Positions 54,670-63,412 of a stretch of DNA of 64,000 nucleotides are shown in pieces; the first letter of the stretch is position 1; every line of letters begins with the position of its first letter. The notes under the pieces are model-generated. The model worked only from the letters and a program-made list of their open reading frames with translations. It ran no database searches and was not told the origin of the DNA. The DNA comes from Methylohalobius crimeensis 10Ki (lineage in GTDB: Bacteria; Pseudomonadota; Gammaproteobacteria; Methylococcales; Methylothermaceae): contig NZ_ATXB01000002.1 of the NCBI RefSeq assembly GCF_000421465.1, positions 362,690 to 426,689 of the forward strand, written 5' to 3'. Both the position numbers and the translations under genes were made by a program.

Positions 54670-55245
54670 ATGACCAGCGAATACCGCTTGACCCTGCTCC
54701 CGAAAACCCTCGACAACGTAGATCCGACGGCCAAGGCCGTGCTGGAAAAAGCCAAGGCGCAAGTGGGATTCATTCCCAACATGTACAGCTACATGGTCAA
54801 CTCGCCGGGATTATTGGAAACTTATCTGGACGGTTACGCCCGCTTTCGACGGGATTCGGGCTTCACGCCCGCCGAGCAGGAGGTGGTCTTCCTCATCCTC
54901 AGCCGCGCCAACGGATGCGAGTATTGCATGGGGGCCCACAGCATGATCGCCGACCAAATGTCCGAGGTGCCGCCGGAAGTGACCGCCGCCATTCGCGAGG
55001 GCGACCCCATTCCCGATCCGAAGCTGGCCGCGCTCAGCGCCTTCACTCATGTGATGTGGGAAACCCGCGGCCTTCCCTCCAAGGCCGCGGTTCAGGATTT
55101 TCTCGACGCCGGCTATGGAGAGCGTCATGTGCTCGAGATCATCCTAGCCCTGGCGGTCAAAACGATCAGCAACTACGCCAACCACCTCTTTCACACCCCG
55201 CTTGACGGCATGTTTGCCGACTACGCCTGGAAAAAACGGGGCTAG
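54670..55245 (+). CDS. Carboxymuconolactone decarboxylase/AhpD-like family protein
   Basis: The 191-residue protein has the CMD/AhpD core with ANGCEYCMGAHSMIA, where the CxxC and the following His (about 83-89) match the peroxidase-related AhpD-like active site. Members act as peroxidase partners or in thiol redox; the specific substrate is unknown. The ATG at 54670 has GGAG 6 nt upstream; an ATG at 54658 is less well placed. It is the first plus-strand gene after operon 2. Confidence 0.85.
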   Translation: MTSEYRLTLLPKTLDNVDPTAKAVLEKAKAQVGFIPNMYSYMVNSPGLLETYLDGYARFRRDSGFTPAEQEVVFLILSRANGCEYCMGAHSMIADQMSEVPPEVTAAIREGDPIPDPKLAALSAFTHVMWETRGLPSKAAVQDFLDAGYGERHVLEIILALAVKTISNYANHLFHTPLDGMFADYAWKKRG

Positions 55246-55276
55246 GGCCCGGCTTCCGCCGCGGGCAGGGTCGGGA

Positions 55277-55615
55277 TCATGGCCTGACCACGATCGTTCC
55301 GACCATGCCCGCCCCTTCGTGGGGAATGCAGAAATAGCGGTAAGTACCGGCAGTCGTGAAGGTGTGGCGATACGTCCCGTCGACTTCCAGGTTGCCTGAG
55401 TCGAACGGCGCGGCGCCTTCGGGAAGCGCCGCGCTTTCGGGGCGGGCCGCCTTTTCCGGATCCGCCGTGACCGTATGCACCAGCACCGAAGCGTTCCGCC
55501 ATTCCACCGTCGTCCCGACGGGAACGGTCAGTTTTTCCGGGACGAACTTCAAGGTATTGGTCATCTCCACGACCACCGCCCCGCTTTCCGCCTGGAGGCC
55601 TCCGGCCGCGAACAT
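55277..55615 (-). CDS. Cupredoxin (plastocyanin/azurin-like), N-terminus probably frameshifted
   Basis: From ATG 55615 the frame encodes 112 residues with type-1 copper ligands: His in SVLVHTVTA, then Cys, His and Met in YFCIPHEGAGM. This soluble form lacks an export signal. Upstream in the same frame lies a hydrophobic stretch GFLAAAFAGWMFAAGG without a start. A well-placed start (AGGAG, ATG 55740, MANQNDTASV) opens in another frame and reaches it if one base is added near 55643-55645. The intact gene thus likely spanned 55277-55740. Confidence 0.75.
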   Translation of the reverse strand: MFAAGGLQAESGAVVVEMTNTLKFVPEKLTVPVGTTVEWRNASVLVHTVTADPEKAARPESAALPEGAAPFDSGNLEVDGTYRHTFTTAGTYRYFCIPHEGAGMVGTIVVRP

Positions 55616-55878
55616 CCATCCGGCGAAGGCCGCCGCCAGGAACCCTTGAAAACCGGAAAAACCGCATCGAGCCCCGCCGCAACCCCGCGAAGAACGCGGC
55701 TCGAGCGGTCAACAGAAGCGGTATCGTTTTGGTTAGCCATCGATGATCTCCTCTCGGCCAAATTGAATCGATTGAAATTAACCATCCCCTCGATGGTTAT
55801 AAATTAGGTCGCGCCGCTCCGCTCAACCTTACGCTTTCTCTCGTGTGTCTTCGCGACCCGGGTTTCGCCGGGCCCCCA

Positions 55879-56310
55879 TCAATCGCGCTCCCGCTTCGAC
55901 GGGATCCGCCACAAAGTATCCAGATCGCGCAACGTGTAAAGCGCAAAGCAGGCTCCCAGCATGGGCCAGGCGGCAAAGAACAGAAGATTCGAACCTTCGA
56001 AGGGCTGCAGGTATTGCCGATAAGAGGAAAGGGTCGAGACCCCGTGCAGCAAAAACACGGCACCGTAGATCCAGCGCGGGGCCGCCCCCAGAACGAATCC
56101 GATCAACAGTCCTATCTCGGCCACCGCCACGATGTAGATCATCGCCTCCCCGAAGCCGCCCAATCCATAAAAATGCTCGAAAATCGAGGCCGCATGCCCG
56201 GGGCGGACGAATTTATCCAGCGTCCACATGAGCATGACCAGAAATACGCTGATTCGAAGAACGAAAAGGGCTCGCGCCACACGGCGCCAATCGTGGGTGA
56301 TCGTGTTCAT
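55879..56310 (-). CDS. DoxX-like small integral membrane protein
   Basis: The 143-residue protein has four membrane helices (about 14-32, 58-75, 80-98, 108-126) with the LRISVFLVMLMWTLDKF start of DoxX/DUF417-like proteins. It lies upstream of the cupredoxin gene on the same strand, 138 nt away, and may be co-transcribed. Its function is unknown. Confidence 0.75.
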   Translation of the reverse strand: MNTITHDWRRVARALFVLRISVFLVMLMWTLDKFVRPGHAASIFEHFYGLGGFGEAMIYIVAVAEIGLLIGFVLGAAPRWIYGAVFLLHGVSTLSSYRQYLQPFEGSNLLFFAAWPMLGACFALYTLRDLDTLWRIPSKRERD

Positions 56311-56390
56311 ATAGGCTCCTTGATAGAGTAGGTGAAGAAAAAATCCGGGAATAGCCGTTCCACTGAATGCTCGATTTCGCCGACACGACC

Positions 56391-56643
56391 ATGTTAAACC
56401 CTTACGCCCCTGCCATCGGAAGACCGAAAGCCCTGTTTTTCGACGTCAACGAAACCTTGCTGGATCTGAACCCGCTGACCGAATCCGTCGCCCGGGTGCT
56501 CGACGGTCGCCGGGATTTGGCGGTTCTCTGGTTCACCAGCCTCCTGCACCATTCATTGGTCGCCACGGTGGGAAATCATTACCGGGATTTCGGCCAAATC
56601 GGCGTGGCCACCTTGCTAATGGTGAAGGCGGTCAATGAACCAT
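56391..56643 (+). pseudogene. Truncated haloacid dehalogenase type II gene (5' part only)
   Basis: From ATG 56391 the product begins as an L-2-haloacid dehalogenase-like HAD enzyme: ALFFDVNETLLDLNPL carries the nucleophile motif DxNxT, then LWFTSLLHHSLVATV and YRDFGQIGVATLLMVKA. Usual length is about 220-230 residues. Similarity stops near residue 80 (56630), exactly where the stop of the convergent ZIP gene lies, and the frame then runs antisense over it to 56711. The 3' two thirds are missing. Confidence 0.75.
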
Positions 56644-57339
56644 CATGGTTCCCACCATCCCCAACAGGAAGCCGGATACGGCGCCGAGGGCGGGGAAGTC
56701 CCGGTGCTTGAGATGGGCGCCGGGGGCGATATCGTCGAAAATCAGGTAAATGATGCCGCCGCTGCAGAAAAGCATCAACAGCCCCAGGCTGCCGCTCTCG
56801 TTCGAAGGCCAGGCGTACCCCAACCAGGCGGAAAGCGGGCCCGCCAAGGGAGCGAGCAGGAAAATCAGCCACAGCCGGCCTTTGGAAAGCCCGCCGGCGT
56901 GCATTTCGTGGAACGAGGCGAATCCCTCGGGAAGATTTTGCAGCGCGATCAAGCCCGCAAGCAGATAGCCCGTGTTCGACTCCCCCGCCGAAGCCGCACC
57001 GAGGGCGATGGCCTCGGGGATGTAATCCAGCAGCATCCCGATGAATTGGGAAGCCGTCCCGCCTCTGCCTTTCACCCAGCGGTTGATCCCCCAAAAAATC
57101 AGACCGCCCAGAAAAAAAGACCACGCCGCCGAAAGGGTCGACGCGTCCTTCATGCCGTGGGGAATCAGCACGAGGGCGATGGCGGCGAGCAGCGCCCCGC
57201 CCCCGAAATACGCCACGAAACTGTCGATCTCCCGTTGCCGGCAGAACGACCTCAGCCTCAAATGGGACGAGGCCAGGGCGCCCAGCGGGATGCTCAATCC
57301 GGCCATCAGCGCCAAAAGCAGACTCGAAGACAGTGTCAT
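56632..57339 (-). CDS. ZIP family divalent metal transporter
   Basis: The 235-residue protein has eight predicted helices and the ZIP metal-site helices: LVLIPHGMKD (helix with His), DYIPEAIALG and ALQNLPEGFASFHE with conserved Asn, Glu and His. ZIP proteins bring Zn2+, Fe2+ or similar ions into the cytoplasm; the ion here is unknown. It is convergent with the truncated dehalogenase and divergent from the aldehyde dehydrogenase gene. Confidence 0.9.
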   Translation of the reverse strand: MTLSSSLLLALMAGLSIPLGALASSHLRLRSFCRQREIDSFVAYFGGGALLAAIALVLIPHGMKDASTLSAAWSFFLGGLIFWGINRWVKGRGGTASQFIGMLLDYIPEAIALGAASAGESNTGYLLAGLIALQNLPEGFASFHEMHAGGLSKGRLWLIFLLAPLAGPLSAWLGYAWPSNESGSLGLLMLFCSGGIIYLIFDDIAPGAHLKHRDFPALGAVSGFLLGMVGTMMVH

Positions 57340-57471
57340 AAGAAAACCTGCGTGCTCGATCCAAAAGCCCTTATTCCGAATCAGTCTTCATTTTTCCGTA
57401 AGCCTTACCGGATTGATTCGACTCATCTGGCAAGCGAGCATTTATATCGTCATCGAAAGGAGCATTATTCC

Positions 57472-58902
57472 ATGCACTATTCGATCAAAGTACCGGATGC
57501 CCCATCCGCCGGGAACCTGCGCGTTTTCTCGCCCTTCGAAAATCGTCCCGTGGGCAGCGTGGAAACCGTCGATGCGGTAGGGGTGGAGCAGGCCCTGGAA
57601 AACAGCACTGCGCTTTATCGAGACCGGACCGGCTGGCTGCCGGCGGGCGAGCGCGCCGCGATTCTGGAACGCACCGCGGCGTTGATGACCGAGCGCGCCG
57701 AGCAACTGATCGCCGTGGCGATCGCCGAAGGGGGCAAGCCCTATCAGGATACGCGGGCGGAACTGCGGCGCGCCATCGACGGAATCCACAATTGCCGCGA
57801 ATGCATCCGCTCCGGGCACGGCAGTGAAATCCCCATGCAGATCAACGATGCTTCCATGCACCGGCTGGCCTTCACCCACCGCGAGCCCATCGGCCCGGTG
57901 GTGGCGGTGAGCGCCTTCAATCATCCGCTCAATCTGATCGTCCATCAAGTGGGGCCGGCGATCGCCGCCGGCTGTCCGGTGATCGTCAAGCCCGCCGAAA
58001 AGACCCCGCTATCAGCGTTCGCGCTGGTGGAATTGCTGCGTGAGGCGGGGCTTCCGGAAGCCTGGTGCCAACCGCTGATGCCCGAAAAGCTCTCCATCGC
58101 CGAAGCCCTGGTCACCGACGCCCGGGTGGCTTTTTTCAGCTTTATCGGCAGCAGCAAAGTGGGGTGGCACCTGCGTTCCAAGCTCGCCCGGGGCACCCGC
58201 TGCGCCCTGGAGCATGGCGGCGCGGCGCCGGTGGTGGCGGCTGAAGACGCCGATCTCGACGCCATGCTGCCGCTTTTGACCAAGGGCGGCTTTTATCACG
58301 CCGGACAGGTGTGCGTCTCGGTCCAGCGGGTTTACGCCCATCGATCGATCGCCCGGGAACTGGCGGAAAAATTGGCCCGGTCGGCCGACGCCCTGAAAGT
58401 GGGTGATCCGACCGATCTGGATACCGAAGTGGGCCCTTTGATCCGCCGCGAGGAAGTCGACCGGGTCGACAAGTGGGTCAACGAGGCTGTGACCGAAGGC
58501 GCGGAATTGCTGGCGGGAGGCGAGCGCCTTTCGGAGGCGTGCTACCGGCCTACGGTCCTGTTCAATCCGGCCGATTCCAGCAAGGTCAGCCGCCTGGAAA
58601 TCTTCGGCCCGGTGGTCTGCGTCTACGAATATGACGAGATCGACGAGGCGATCGCCCGCGCCAACGCCCTGCCCTACGCTTTTCAGGCCGCGGTGATGAC
58701 CGGTAGCCTCGATACCGCAATGCACGCGTTCAAGCATTTGCAGGCTTCGGCGGTGATGATCAACGACCATACCGCCTTCCGCGTCGATTGGATGCCCTTT
58801 GCCGGCCTCAAGGAATCCGGTTACGGCACCGGCGGCATTCCCTATACCTATCGCGAGATGCAAATCGAAAAAATGGCGGTCATTCGGTCCCCTCAGCTCT
58901 AA
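57472..58902 (+). CDS. Aldehyde dehydrogenase family protein
   Basis: The 476-residue NAD(P)-dependent dehydrogenase has the catalytic Cys281 (GQVCVSV), Glu247 in LEHGG (usual form LELGG) and the substrate-side EIFGPVVCVYEYD and GLKESGYGTGG motifs. The group resembles the glyceraldehyde-3-phosphate/lactaldehyde/phosphonoacetaldehyde dehydrogenase subset, but the aldehyde is not known. AGGAG precedes the ATG at 57472; the frame before it is antisense to the ZIP gene. Confidence 0.9.
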   Translation: MHYSIKVPDAPSAGNLRVFSPFENRPVGSVETVDAVGVEQALENSTALYRDRTGWLPAGERAAILERTAALMTERAEQLIAVAIAEGGKPYQDTRAELRRAIDGIHNCRECIRSGHGSEIPMQINDASMHRLAFTHREPIGPVVAVSAFNHPLNLIVHQVGPAIAAGCPVIVKPAEKTPLSAFALVELLREAGLPEAWCQPLMPEKLSIAEALVTDARVAFFSFIGSSKVGWHLRSKLARGTRCALEHGGAAPVVAAEDADLDAMLPLLTKGGFYHAGQVCVSVQRVYAHRSIARELAEKLARSADALKVGDPTDLDTEVGPLIRREEVDRVDKWVNEAVTEGAELLAGGERLSEACYRPTVLFNPADSSKVSRLEIFGPVVCVYEYDEIDEAIARANALPYAFQAAVMTGSLDTAMHAFKHLQASAVMINDHTAFRVDWMPFAGLKESGYGTGGIPYTYREMQIEKMAVIRSPQL

Positions 58903-58974
58903 ACTCGACTTTCCCCCTTGGCAATACAATGAAACAAGCACTGACAAGACATGCGAGAGTTTTTTACAAAAGCG

Positions 58975-59089
58975 CCCTCTCCCGCTGGCGGGAGAGGGAT
59001 GGGGTGAGGGTGGTTTAAATCACAAAATGCCTTTTATTTCAATTAGATCCACCCTCATCCTAACCTTCTCCCTCCAAGAGGGAGAAGGG
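58975..59089. repeat. Palindromic intergenic repeat (copy 1, about 115 bp)
   Basis: Left arm ccctctcccgctggcgggag with tail gggatggggtgagggtgg, spacer about 30 nt, right arm ccaccctcatcctaacc and a second hairpin. The arms are inverted copies of each other, giving a MITE/REP-pair-like unit. It shares most positions with copy 2 at 63214-63322, but its right hairpin is tccctccaagaggga. Confidence 0.85.
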
Positions 59090-59123
59090 ACCCTACTCCG
59101 AAGCGAGTCAATGTAAGGAGTCT

Positions 59124-60755
59124 ATGATGAAAAGCCCCGAACCGCCTCCCGGGCTGACGGGAATGGCCCTGCTCGGCAACCCCAAATACAACAAATCGAC
59201 CGCCTTCACCGCCGCCGAACGCGATCGCTACCGGCTGCGCGGCCTACTTCCCGCCGCGGTCAGCACCCAGTCCATGCAAATCAGGCGGGTGCTGGAGAAT
59301 CTCCGGCGCAAGGCCTACGACATCGAACGCTATGTGTTTTTGATGGCGCTCCACGGCCGCAACGAGCGGTTGTTTTACCGCCTTCTGATCGAGCATACCG
59401 ACGAGATCCTGCCCCTCGTCTACACACCCACCGTGGGCCAGGCGTGCCTGGAGTTCGCCCATATCTTCCGCCAGCCGCGCGGATTTTACCTCACCCCCGA
59501 AGATCGCGGGCGGATCGCCGAAATCCTGGAAAACTGGCCGCATCGGGACGTGCGCCTGATCGTGGTGACCGACGGCGAGCGTATCCTGGGCTTGGGCGAT
59601 CTGGGCGCCAACGGGATGGGAATCCCCATCGGCAAGCTGGCGCTCTATTCGGCTTTCGCCGGAATCGAGCCCGAACACTGCCTGCCGGTGATGCTCGACG
59701 TGGGCACCGACAACCGGGAACTTCGCGACGATCCCCTGTATCTGGGCATCGAGCGGCCCCGCCTCCGGGGTGAGGCCTATGTTTCATTGGTGGACGAGTT
59801 CGTCGCCGCCGTGCAAAAACGCTATCCCCGGGCTTTGATTCAGTTCGAGGATTTTCTCACCCCCAACGCCTGCCTGCTGCTGAACCGCTACCGGGAGCGG
59901 GTGTTGTGCTTCAACGACGACATCCAGGGCACGGCGGCCGTCGCCCTGGCCGGGGTCCTGGCCTACTGCCGTCTGGCGGGCCAAGCATTGAAGGATCTCA
60001 GGGTCCTGTTTCTGGGGGCCGGCTCGGCCGCTACCGGGATTGCCGACCTGTTCCAGACGGCCTTGCTGGAGGCGGGCCTGACACGCGAGGAAGCCCGCCG
60101 CAGGCTCTGGTTCGTGGACATCCACGGCCTTCTGGTCAAAGACCGCGACGATCTGTTGCCCCACAATCTGCCCTACGCCCACGACGCGCCCCGCCTCGAT
60201 TTCATCGAGGCGATCGGGTTCGTCCGGCCCCACGCCCTGATCGGCGCGACGGGAGCGCCCGGCACCTTTACCCGGCAGACCATCCAAACCCTCGCCTCCA
60301 TCCACCGGCGACCTTTGGTTTTCGCCCTGTCCAACCCCACCTCGCGCGCCGAATGCACCGCCGAGGAGGCGTATCGCTGGAGCGAAGGTCGGGCGGTTTT
60401 CGCCGGCGGCAGTCCCTTCCCTCCGGTAACCCTCGGCGGACAGACGTTCCATCCGGCCCAGGCCAACAACGCCCATATCTTCCCCGGCATCGGCCTGGGC
60501 GCGCTCGCAGCCCACGCCCGCCGCATCAGCGAGGGGATGTTCCTTCAGGCGGCCCGGGCCCTGGCGGCCCAAGTCACCGACAAGGACCTGAACTGCGGCG
60601 CCTTGTTTCCTCCCTTGTCCGAAATCCGGCGGGCGTCGCTGCCCATCGCGGTCGCGGTGGCCGACCAAGCCTGGAAGGAAAATCTGGCCCGGGGCGACCG
60701 CCCCGACGGTTTGGAAGAGACCATCCAGTCGATGCGCTACAATCCGTGGTATTGA
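59124..60755 (+). CDS. maeA: NAD-dependent malic enzyme
   Basis: The 543-residue enzyme has the malic-enzyme motifs YTPTVGQAC (catalytic Tyr), GLGDLGANGMGIPIGKLALY, metal-site QFEDFLTPNA and FNDDIQGTAAV, and NAD-binding FLGAGSAATGIADL. It decarboxylates malate to pyruvate and reduces NAD(P). The length and order fit E. coli MaeA (565). GGAGT lies before the ATG at 59124; a second in-frame ATG is next. It follows repeat copy 1. Confidence 0.93.
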   Translation: MMKSPEPPPGLTGMALLGNPKYNKSTAFTAAERDRYRLRGLLPAAVSTQSMQIRRVLENLRRKAYDIERYVFLMALHGRNERLFYRLLIEHTDEILPLVYTPTVGQACLEFAHIFRQPRGFYLTPEDRGRIAEILENWPHRDVRLIVVTDGERILGLGDLGANGMGIPIGKLALYSAFAGIEPEHCLPVMLDVGTDNRELRDDPLYLGIERPRLRGEAYVSLVDEFVAAVQKRYPRALIQFEDFLTPNACLLLNRYRERVLCFNDDIQGTAAVALAGVLAYCRLAGQALKDLRVLFLGAGSAATGIADLFQTALLEAGLTREEARRRLWFVDIHGLLVKDRDDLLPHNLPYAHDAPRLDFIEAIGFVRPHALIGATGAPGTFTRQTIQTLASIHRRPLVFALSNPTSRAECTAEEAYRWSEGRAVFAGGSPFPPVTLGGQTFHPAQANNAHIFPGIGLGALAAHARRISEGMFLQAARALAAQVTDKDLNCGALFPPLSEIRRASLPIAVAVADQAWKENLARGDRPDGLEETIQSMRYNPWY

Positions 60756-60759
60756 CAGT

Positions 60760-61452
60760 CTACGGCCTGCGGCGATACTGGCGGACACCGAACAAATTCT
60801 CCCGAGCACGCCGGTCGAAAGCAAGGGTCTTGTCCGACAAAACCTTGAGCCCCCGCTTAACGGCGTGCCGTTCGGCGATCTCCGCATACCAGCGCAGGAC
60901 GTTGGGATATTCGGTAATATCCACGCCCTGGGATTTTGAACTGCGAAGCCAGGGAAAGACGGCGATGTCGGCGATGGTGTACTCGTTGCCAGCGAGATAA
61001 TGGCTCTCTCCCAGGCGCCGGTCGAGGACGCTGTAGAGCCGGTTTGCCTCGTTGGTGTAGCGCTCAATGGCATAGGGAATGGGTTCGGGGGCGTAGCGGC
61101 GGAAGTGATGGGCCTGGCCGAGCATGGGGCCGATGCTTCCCATCTGGAACATCAGCCACTCGAGGACCGCATAGCGGACGCGCGACTCCTGCGGATAAAA
61201 CGCGTTCGCCTTTTCCGCCAGGTAGATCAGAATGGCGCCCGATTCGAACAGGCTGATCGGCCTTCCACCCGGACCGTCGGAATCGACGAGGGCGGGGATC
61301 TTGTTGTTGGGGCTGATGGCCAGAAACTCGGGATCGAACTGCTCTCCCGCGCCGATGTCCACCGGATGACCCCGATAGTCAAGACCGGTCTCTTCCAGCA
61401 GGATATGCACCTTGTGGCCGTTCGGCGTCGGCCAACTGTATATTTCGATCAT
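60760..61452 (-). CDS. Glutathione S-transferase (YfcG/YghU Nu-class-like)
   Basis: The 230-residue protein has the N-terminal thioredoxin-like GST domain (MIEIYSWPTPNGHKVHILLEE, PNNKIPALVD, LFESGAILIYL) and a helical C-terminal domain with FPWLRSSKSQGVD. The TPNG loop and the length match Nu-class GSTs such as YfcG, which have disulfide-bond oxidoreductase activity. It lies 4 nt from the convergent malic-enzyme stop. Confidence 0.9.
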   Translation of the reverse strand: MIEIYSWPTPNGHKVHILLEETGLDYRGHPVDIGAGEQFDPEFLAISPNNKIPALVDSDGPGGRPISLFESGAILIYLAEKANAFYPQESRVRYAVLEWLMFQMGSIGPMLGQAHHFRRYAPEPIPYAIERYTNEANRLYSVLDRRLGESHYLAGNEYTIADIAVFPWLRSSKSQGVDITEYPNVLRWYAEIAERHAVKRGLKVLSDKTLAFDRRARENLFGVRQYRRRP

Positions 61453-61471
61453 AAGCAGTGAACGTTTTCGA

Positions 61472-63163
61472 TTAAATCAACCGACTTTGCTCGTGGATCT
61501 CGTGGTTGAGAACCCGATCGTTGTCGCTGTAATCCACCGGCACCTCCACCAAATGCACCCCCGGCGTCTCGAAGCATCGATCGACCACGGGAATCAATTC
61601 TCCGGCGGCGGCGAGGCGATGACCTTGGGCGCCGTAGCTCCGGGCATATTGGACAAAATCGGGATTGCCGTAATCGAGACCGAAATCGGCAAAGCCCATG
61701 TTGGCCTGTTTCCACTTGATCATGCCATAGGCGTTGTCGCGCAGGACCAAAACCACCAGATCCAATCCGAGCCTGACAGCGGTCTCCAGTTCCTGGGAAT
61801 TCATCATGAAGCCGCCGTCGCCGCAGATCGCCATCACCCGCCGCTGCGGATAAACGATTTTGGCGGCGATCGCCGAAGGCAGGCCCGCCCCCATGCTGGC
61901 CAGAGCGTTATCCAACAGAACGGTATTGGGCTGGCACGCCGGGTAGTTGCGCGCGAACCAGATCTTGTAGATGCCGTTGTCGAGGGTGATGACGCCGTCT
62001 CCGGGCATGACTTTGCGCACGTCGGCCACCAGGCGTTGGGGATAAACCGGGAAGCGGTCGTCGTCGGCGTCCTCGAGAATATGGGCTTCCAGGCGCGCCT
62101 TGACCGTCATGAAACGATCGAAATCCCAATGCGCCTGAAAGGCGACGGCGGCGGTCAGCCGTTCGATGCTGTCGGCGATGTCGCCGATCACCCCTTGCTG
62201 GGGGTGATAGATGGGATCGATGGCGGCGGTCACGTAGTTGACGTGGATCACCCGGGCCGACCCCGCGCGCGCCGCCCCCGCGATGTCCGGGTCGGCCGGT
62301 TCCACGGGGGGCCGGTCGCCCATGATGAAGGGCGGCTTTTCCACCACGTCGTGGCCCACGTTGATGATCAAATCCGCCGCCTCGATGGCGCGATGCAGAA
62401 AATCGCCGCTGGAAAGCGCCGCGGTCCCCAGGAACAGGGGATGGGTCTCGTCGATCACGCCTTTCCCCATTTGGGTGCTGAAAAAGGGAATGCCGGTCCG
62501 GTCGATGAAGTTTCTCAACACCCGACAGGTATGCCGGCGATTGGCGCCGGCCCCGATCAGCAGCAGGGGACAGCGCGCCGATTGGATCATCGCCGTCGCC
62601 TCCGCCAGGGACCGTTCGCTGGCTCTGGGATTTTCGAATCGGCTGCGGCCGATGATCGCCGCATCGGTGGTCTCGCGCGCGATGTCCTCGGGCAGTTCCA
62701 GATGCACCGCCCCGGGACGCTCGTCCTCGGCGCGGCGGAACGCCTCGCGCACCTGGGAAGGGATGTGACCGCCGCTGCTAAGCTGACGGGTGTATTTGGT
62801 CAGGGGTTGCATCATGTCCACCACGTCGACGATCTGGAAGGCCCCCTGCTTGCTCGCCTTGATGGGCTTCTGTCCGGTGATCATCAGCATCGGCATGGCG
62901 CCGAGCTGGGCGTAGGCGGCCGCGGTGACCAGATTGGTCGCCCCCGGTCCCAGGGTGGCGAGGCACACCCCGGTCCGTCCGGTCAGCCGCCCGTAGGTCG
63001 CCGCCATGAAACCGGCGGCTTGCTCGTGCCGCGTCAGAACGAGCCGGATCGACGAATCCTTGAGCGAGTCGAGCAGATCGAGATTCTCCTCGCCCGGGAT
63101 GCCGAAGAGATATTCGACCCCTTCGGCCTCCAGCGCCTGGACGAATAAATCGGATGCTTTCAT
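61472..63163 (-). CDS. Acetolactate synthase-like thiamine-diphosphate enzyme (AlsS type)
   Basis: The 563-residue ThDP enzyme has the catalytic Glu region GIPGEENLDLL and RHEQAAGFMA, the ThDP motif GDGGFMMNSQELETAV ... NAYGM, and a whole-length match to catabolic acetolactate synthases that lack a small subunit. It would join two pyruvates to acetolactate. The start at ATG 63163 is preceded by AGAGG; the frame to 63292 runs into repeat copy 2. No ilvH-like gene is adjacent, which favours the AlsS type, although a biosynthetic IlvB role is possible. Confidence 0.87.
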   Translation of the reverse strand: MKASDLFVQALEAEGVEYLFGIPGEENLDLLDSLKDSSIRLVLTRHEQAAGFMAATYGRLTGRTGVCLATLGPGATNLVTAAAYAQLGAMPMLMITGQKPIKASKQGAFQIVDVVDMMQPLTKYTRQLSSGGHIPSQVREAFRRAEDERPGAVHLELPEDIARETTDAAIIGRSRFENPRASERSLAEATAMIQSARCPLLLIGAGANRRHTCRVLRNFIDRTGIPFFSTQMGKGVIDETHPLFLGTAALSSGDFLHRAIEAADLIINVGHDVVEKPPFIMGDRPPVEPADPDIAGAARAGSARVIHVNYVTAAIDPIYHPQQGVIGDIADSIERLTAAVAFQAHWDFDRFMTVKARLEAHILEDADDDRFPVYPQRLVADVRKVMPGDGVITLDNGIYKIWFARNYPACQPNTVLLDNALASMGAGLPSAIAAKIVYPQRRVMAICGDGGFMMNSQELETAVRLGLDLVVLVLRDNAYGMIKWKQANMGFADFGLDYGNPDFVQYARSYGAQGHRLAAAGELIPVVDRCFETPGVHLVEVPVDYSDNDRVLNHEIHEQSRLI

Positions 63164-63213
63164 TGAAAACCTCTTGGAGAGTTCAGACGCTGTTTCAAAA
63201 AATGCTGTTATCT

Positions 63214-63322
63214 CCCTCCCCCGCTGGCGGGAGAGGGATGGGGTGAGGGTGGAATCCATTAGGCAAATACCTTTATTTCGATCCACCCTCATCCTAACCT
63301 TCTCCCGCCAGCGGGAGAAGGG
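63214..63322. repeat. Palindromic intergenic repeat (copy 2, about 109 bp)
   Basis: Same unit as copy 1 at 58975-59089: left arm hairpin ccgctggcgg with gggatggggtgagggtgg, spacer, then ccaccctcatcctaacc and a right hairpin cccgccagcggg. It lies before the acetolactate-synthase-like start. Both copies occur between genes about 4.2 kb apart. Confidence 0.85.
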
Positions 63323-63361
63323 ACTCTACTTGTTGAGATGGGTTAATAGAGATCGATGAGA

Positions 63362-63385
63362 GCGGACACATAGGTCCGCCCCTAC
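63362..63385. repeat. REP-like hairpin gcgga...tccgcccctac
   Basis: GCGGA and TCCGC pair over an 8-nt loop, followed by ccctac, the same ending as the 28-bp palindrome at 17900-17927. A member of a widespread hairpin-type repeat is likely. Confidence 0.5.
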
Positions 63386-63412
63386 AGTCGACATATCCTT
63401 GTACGCACCGTT

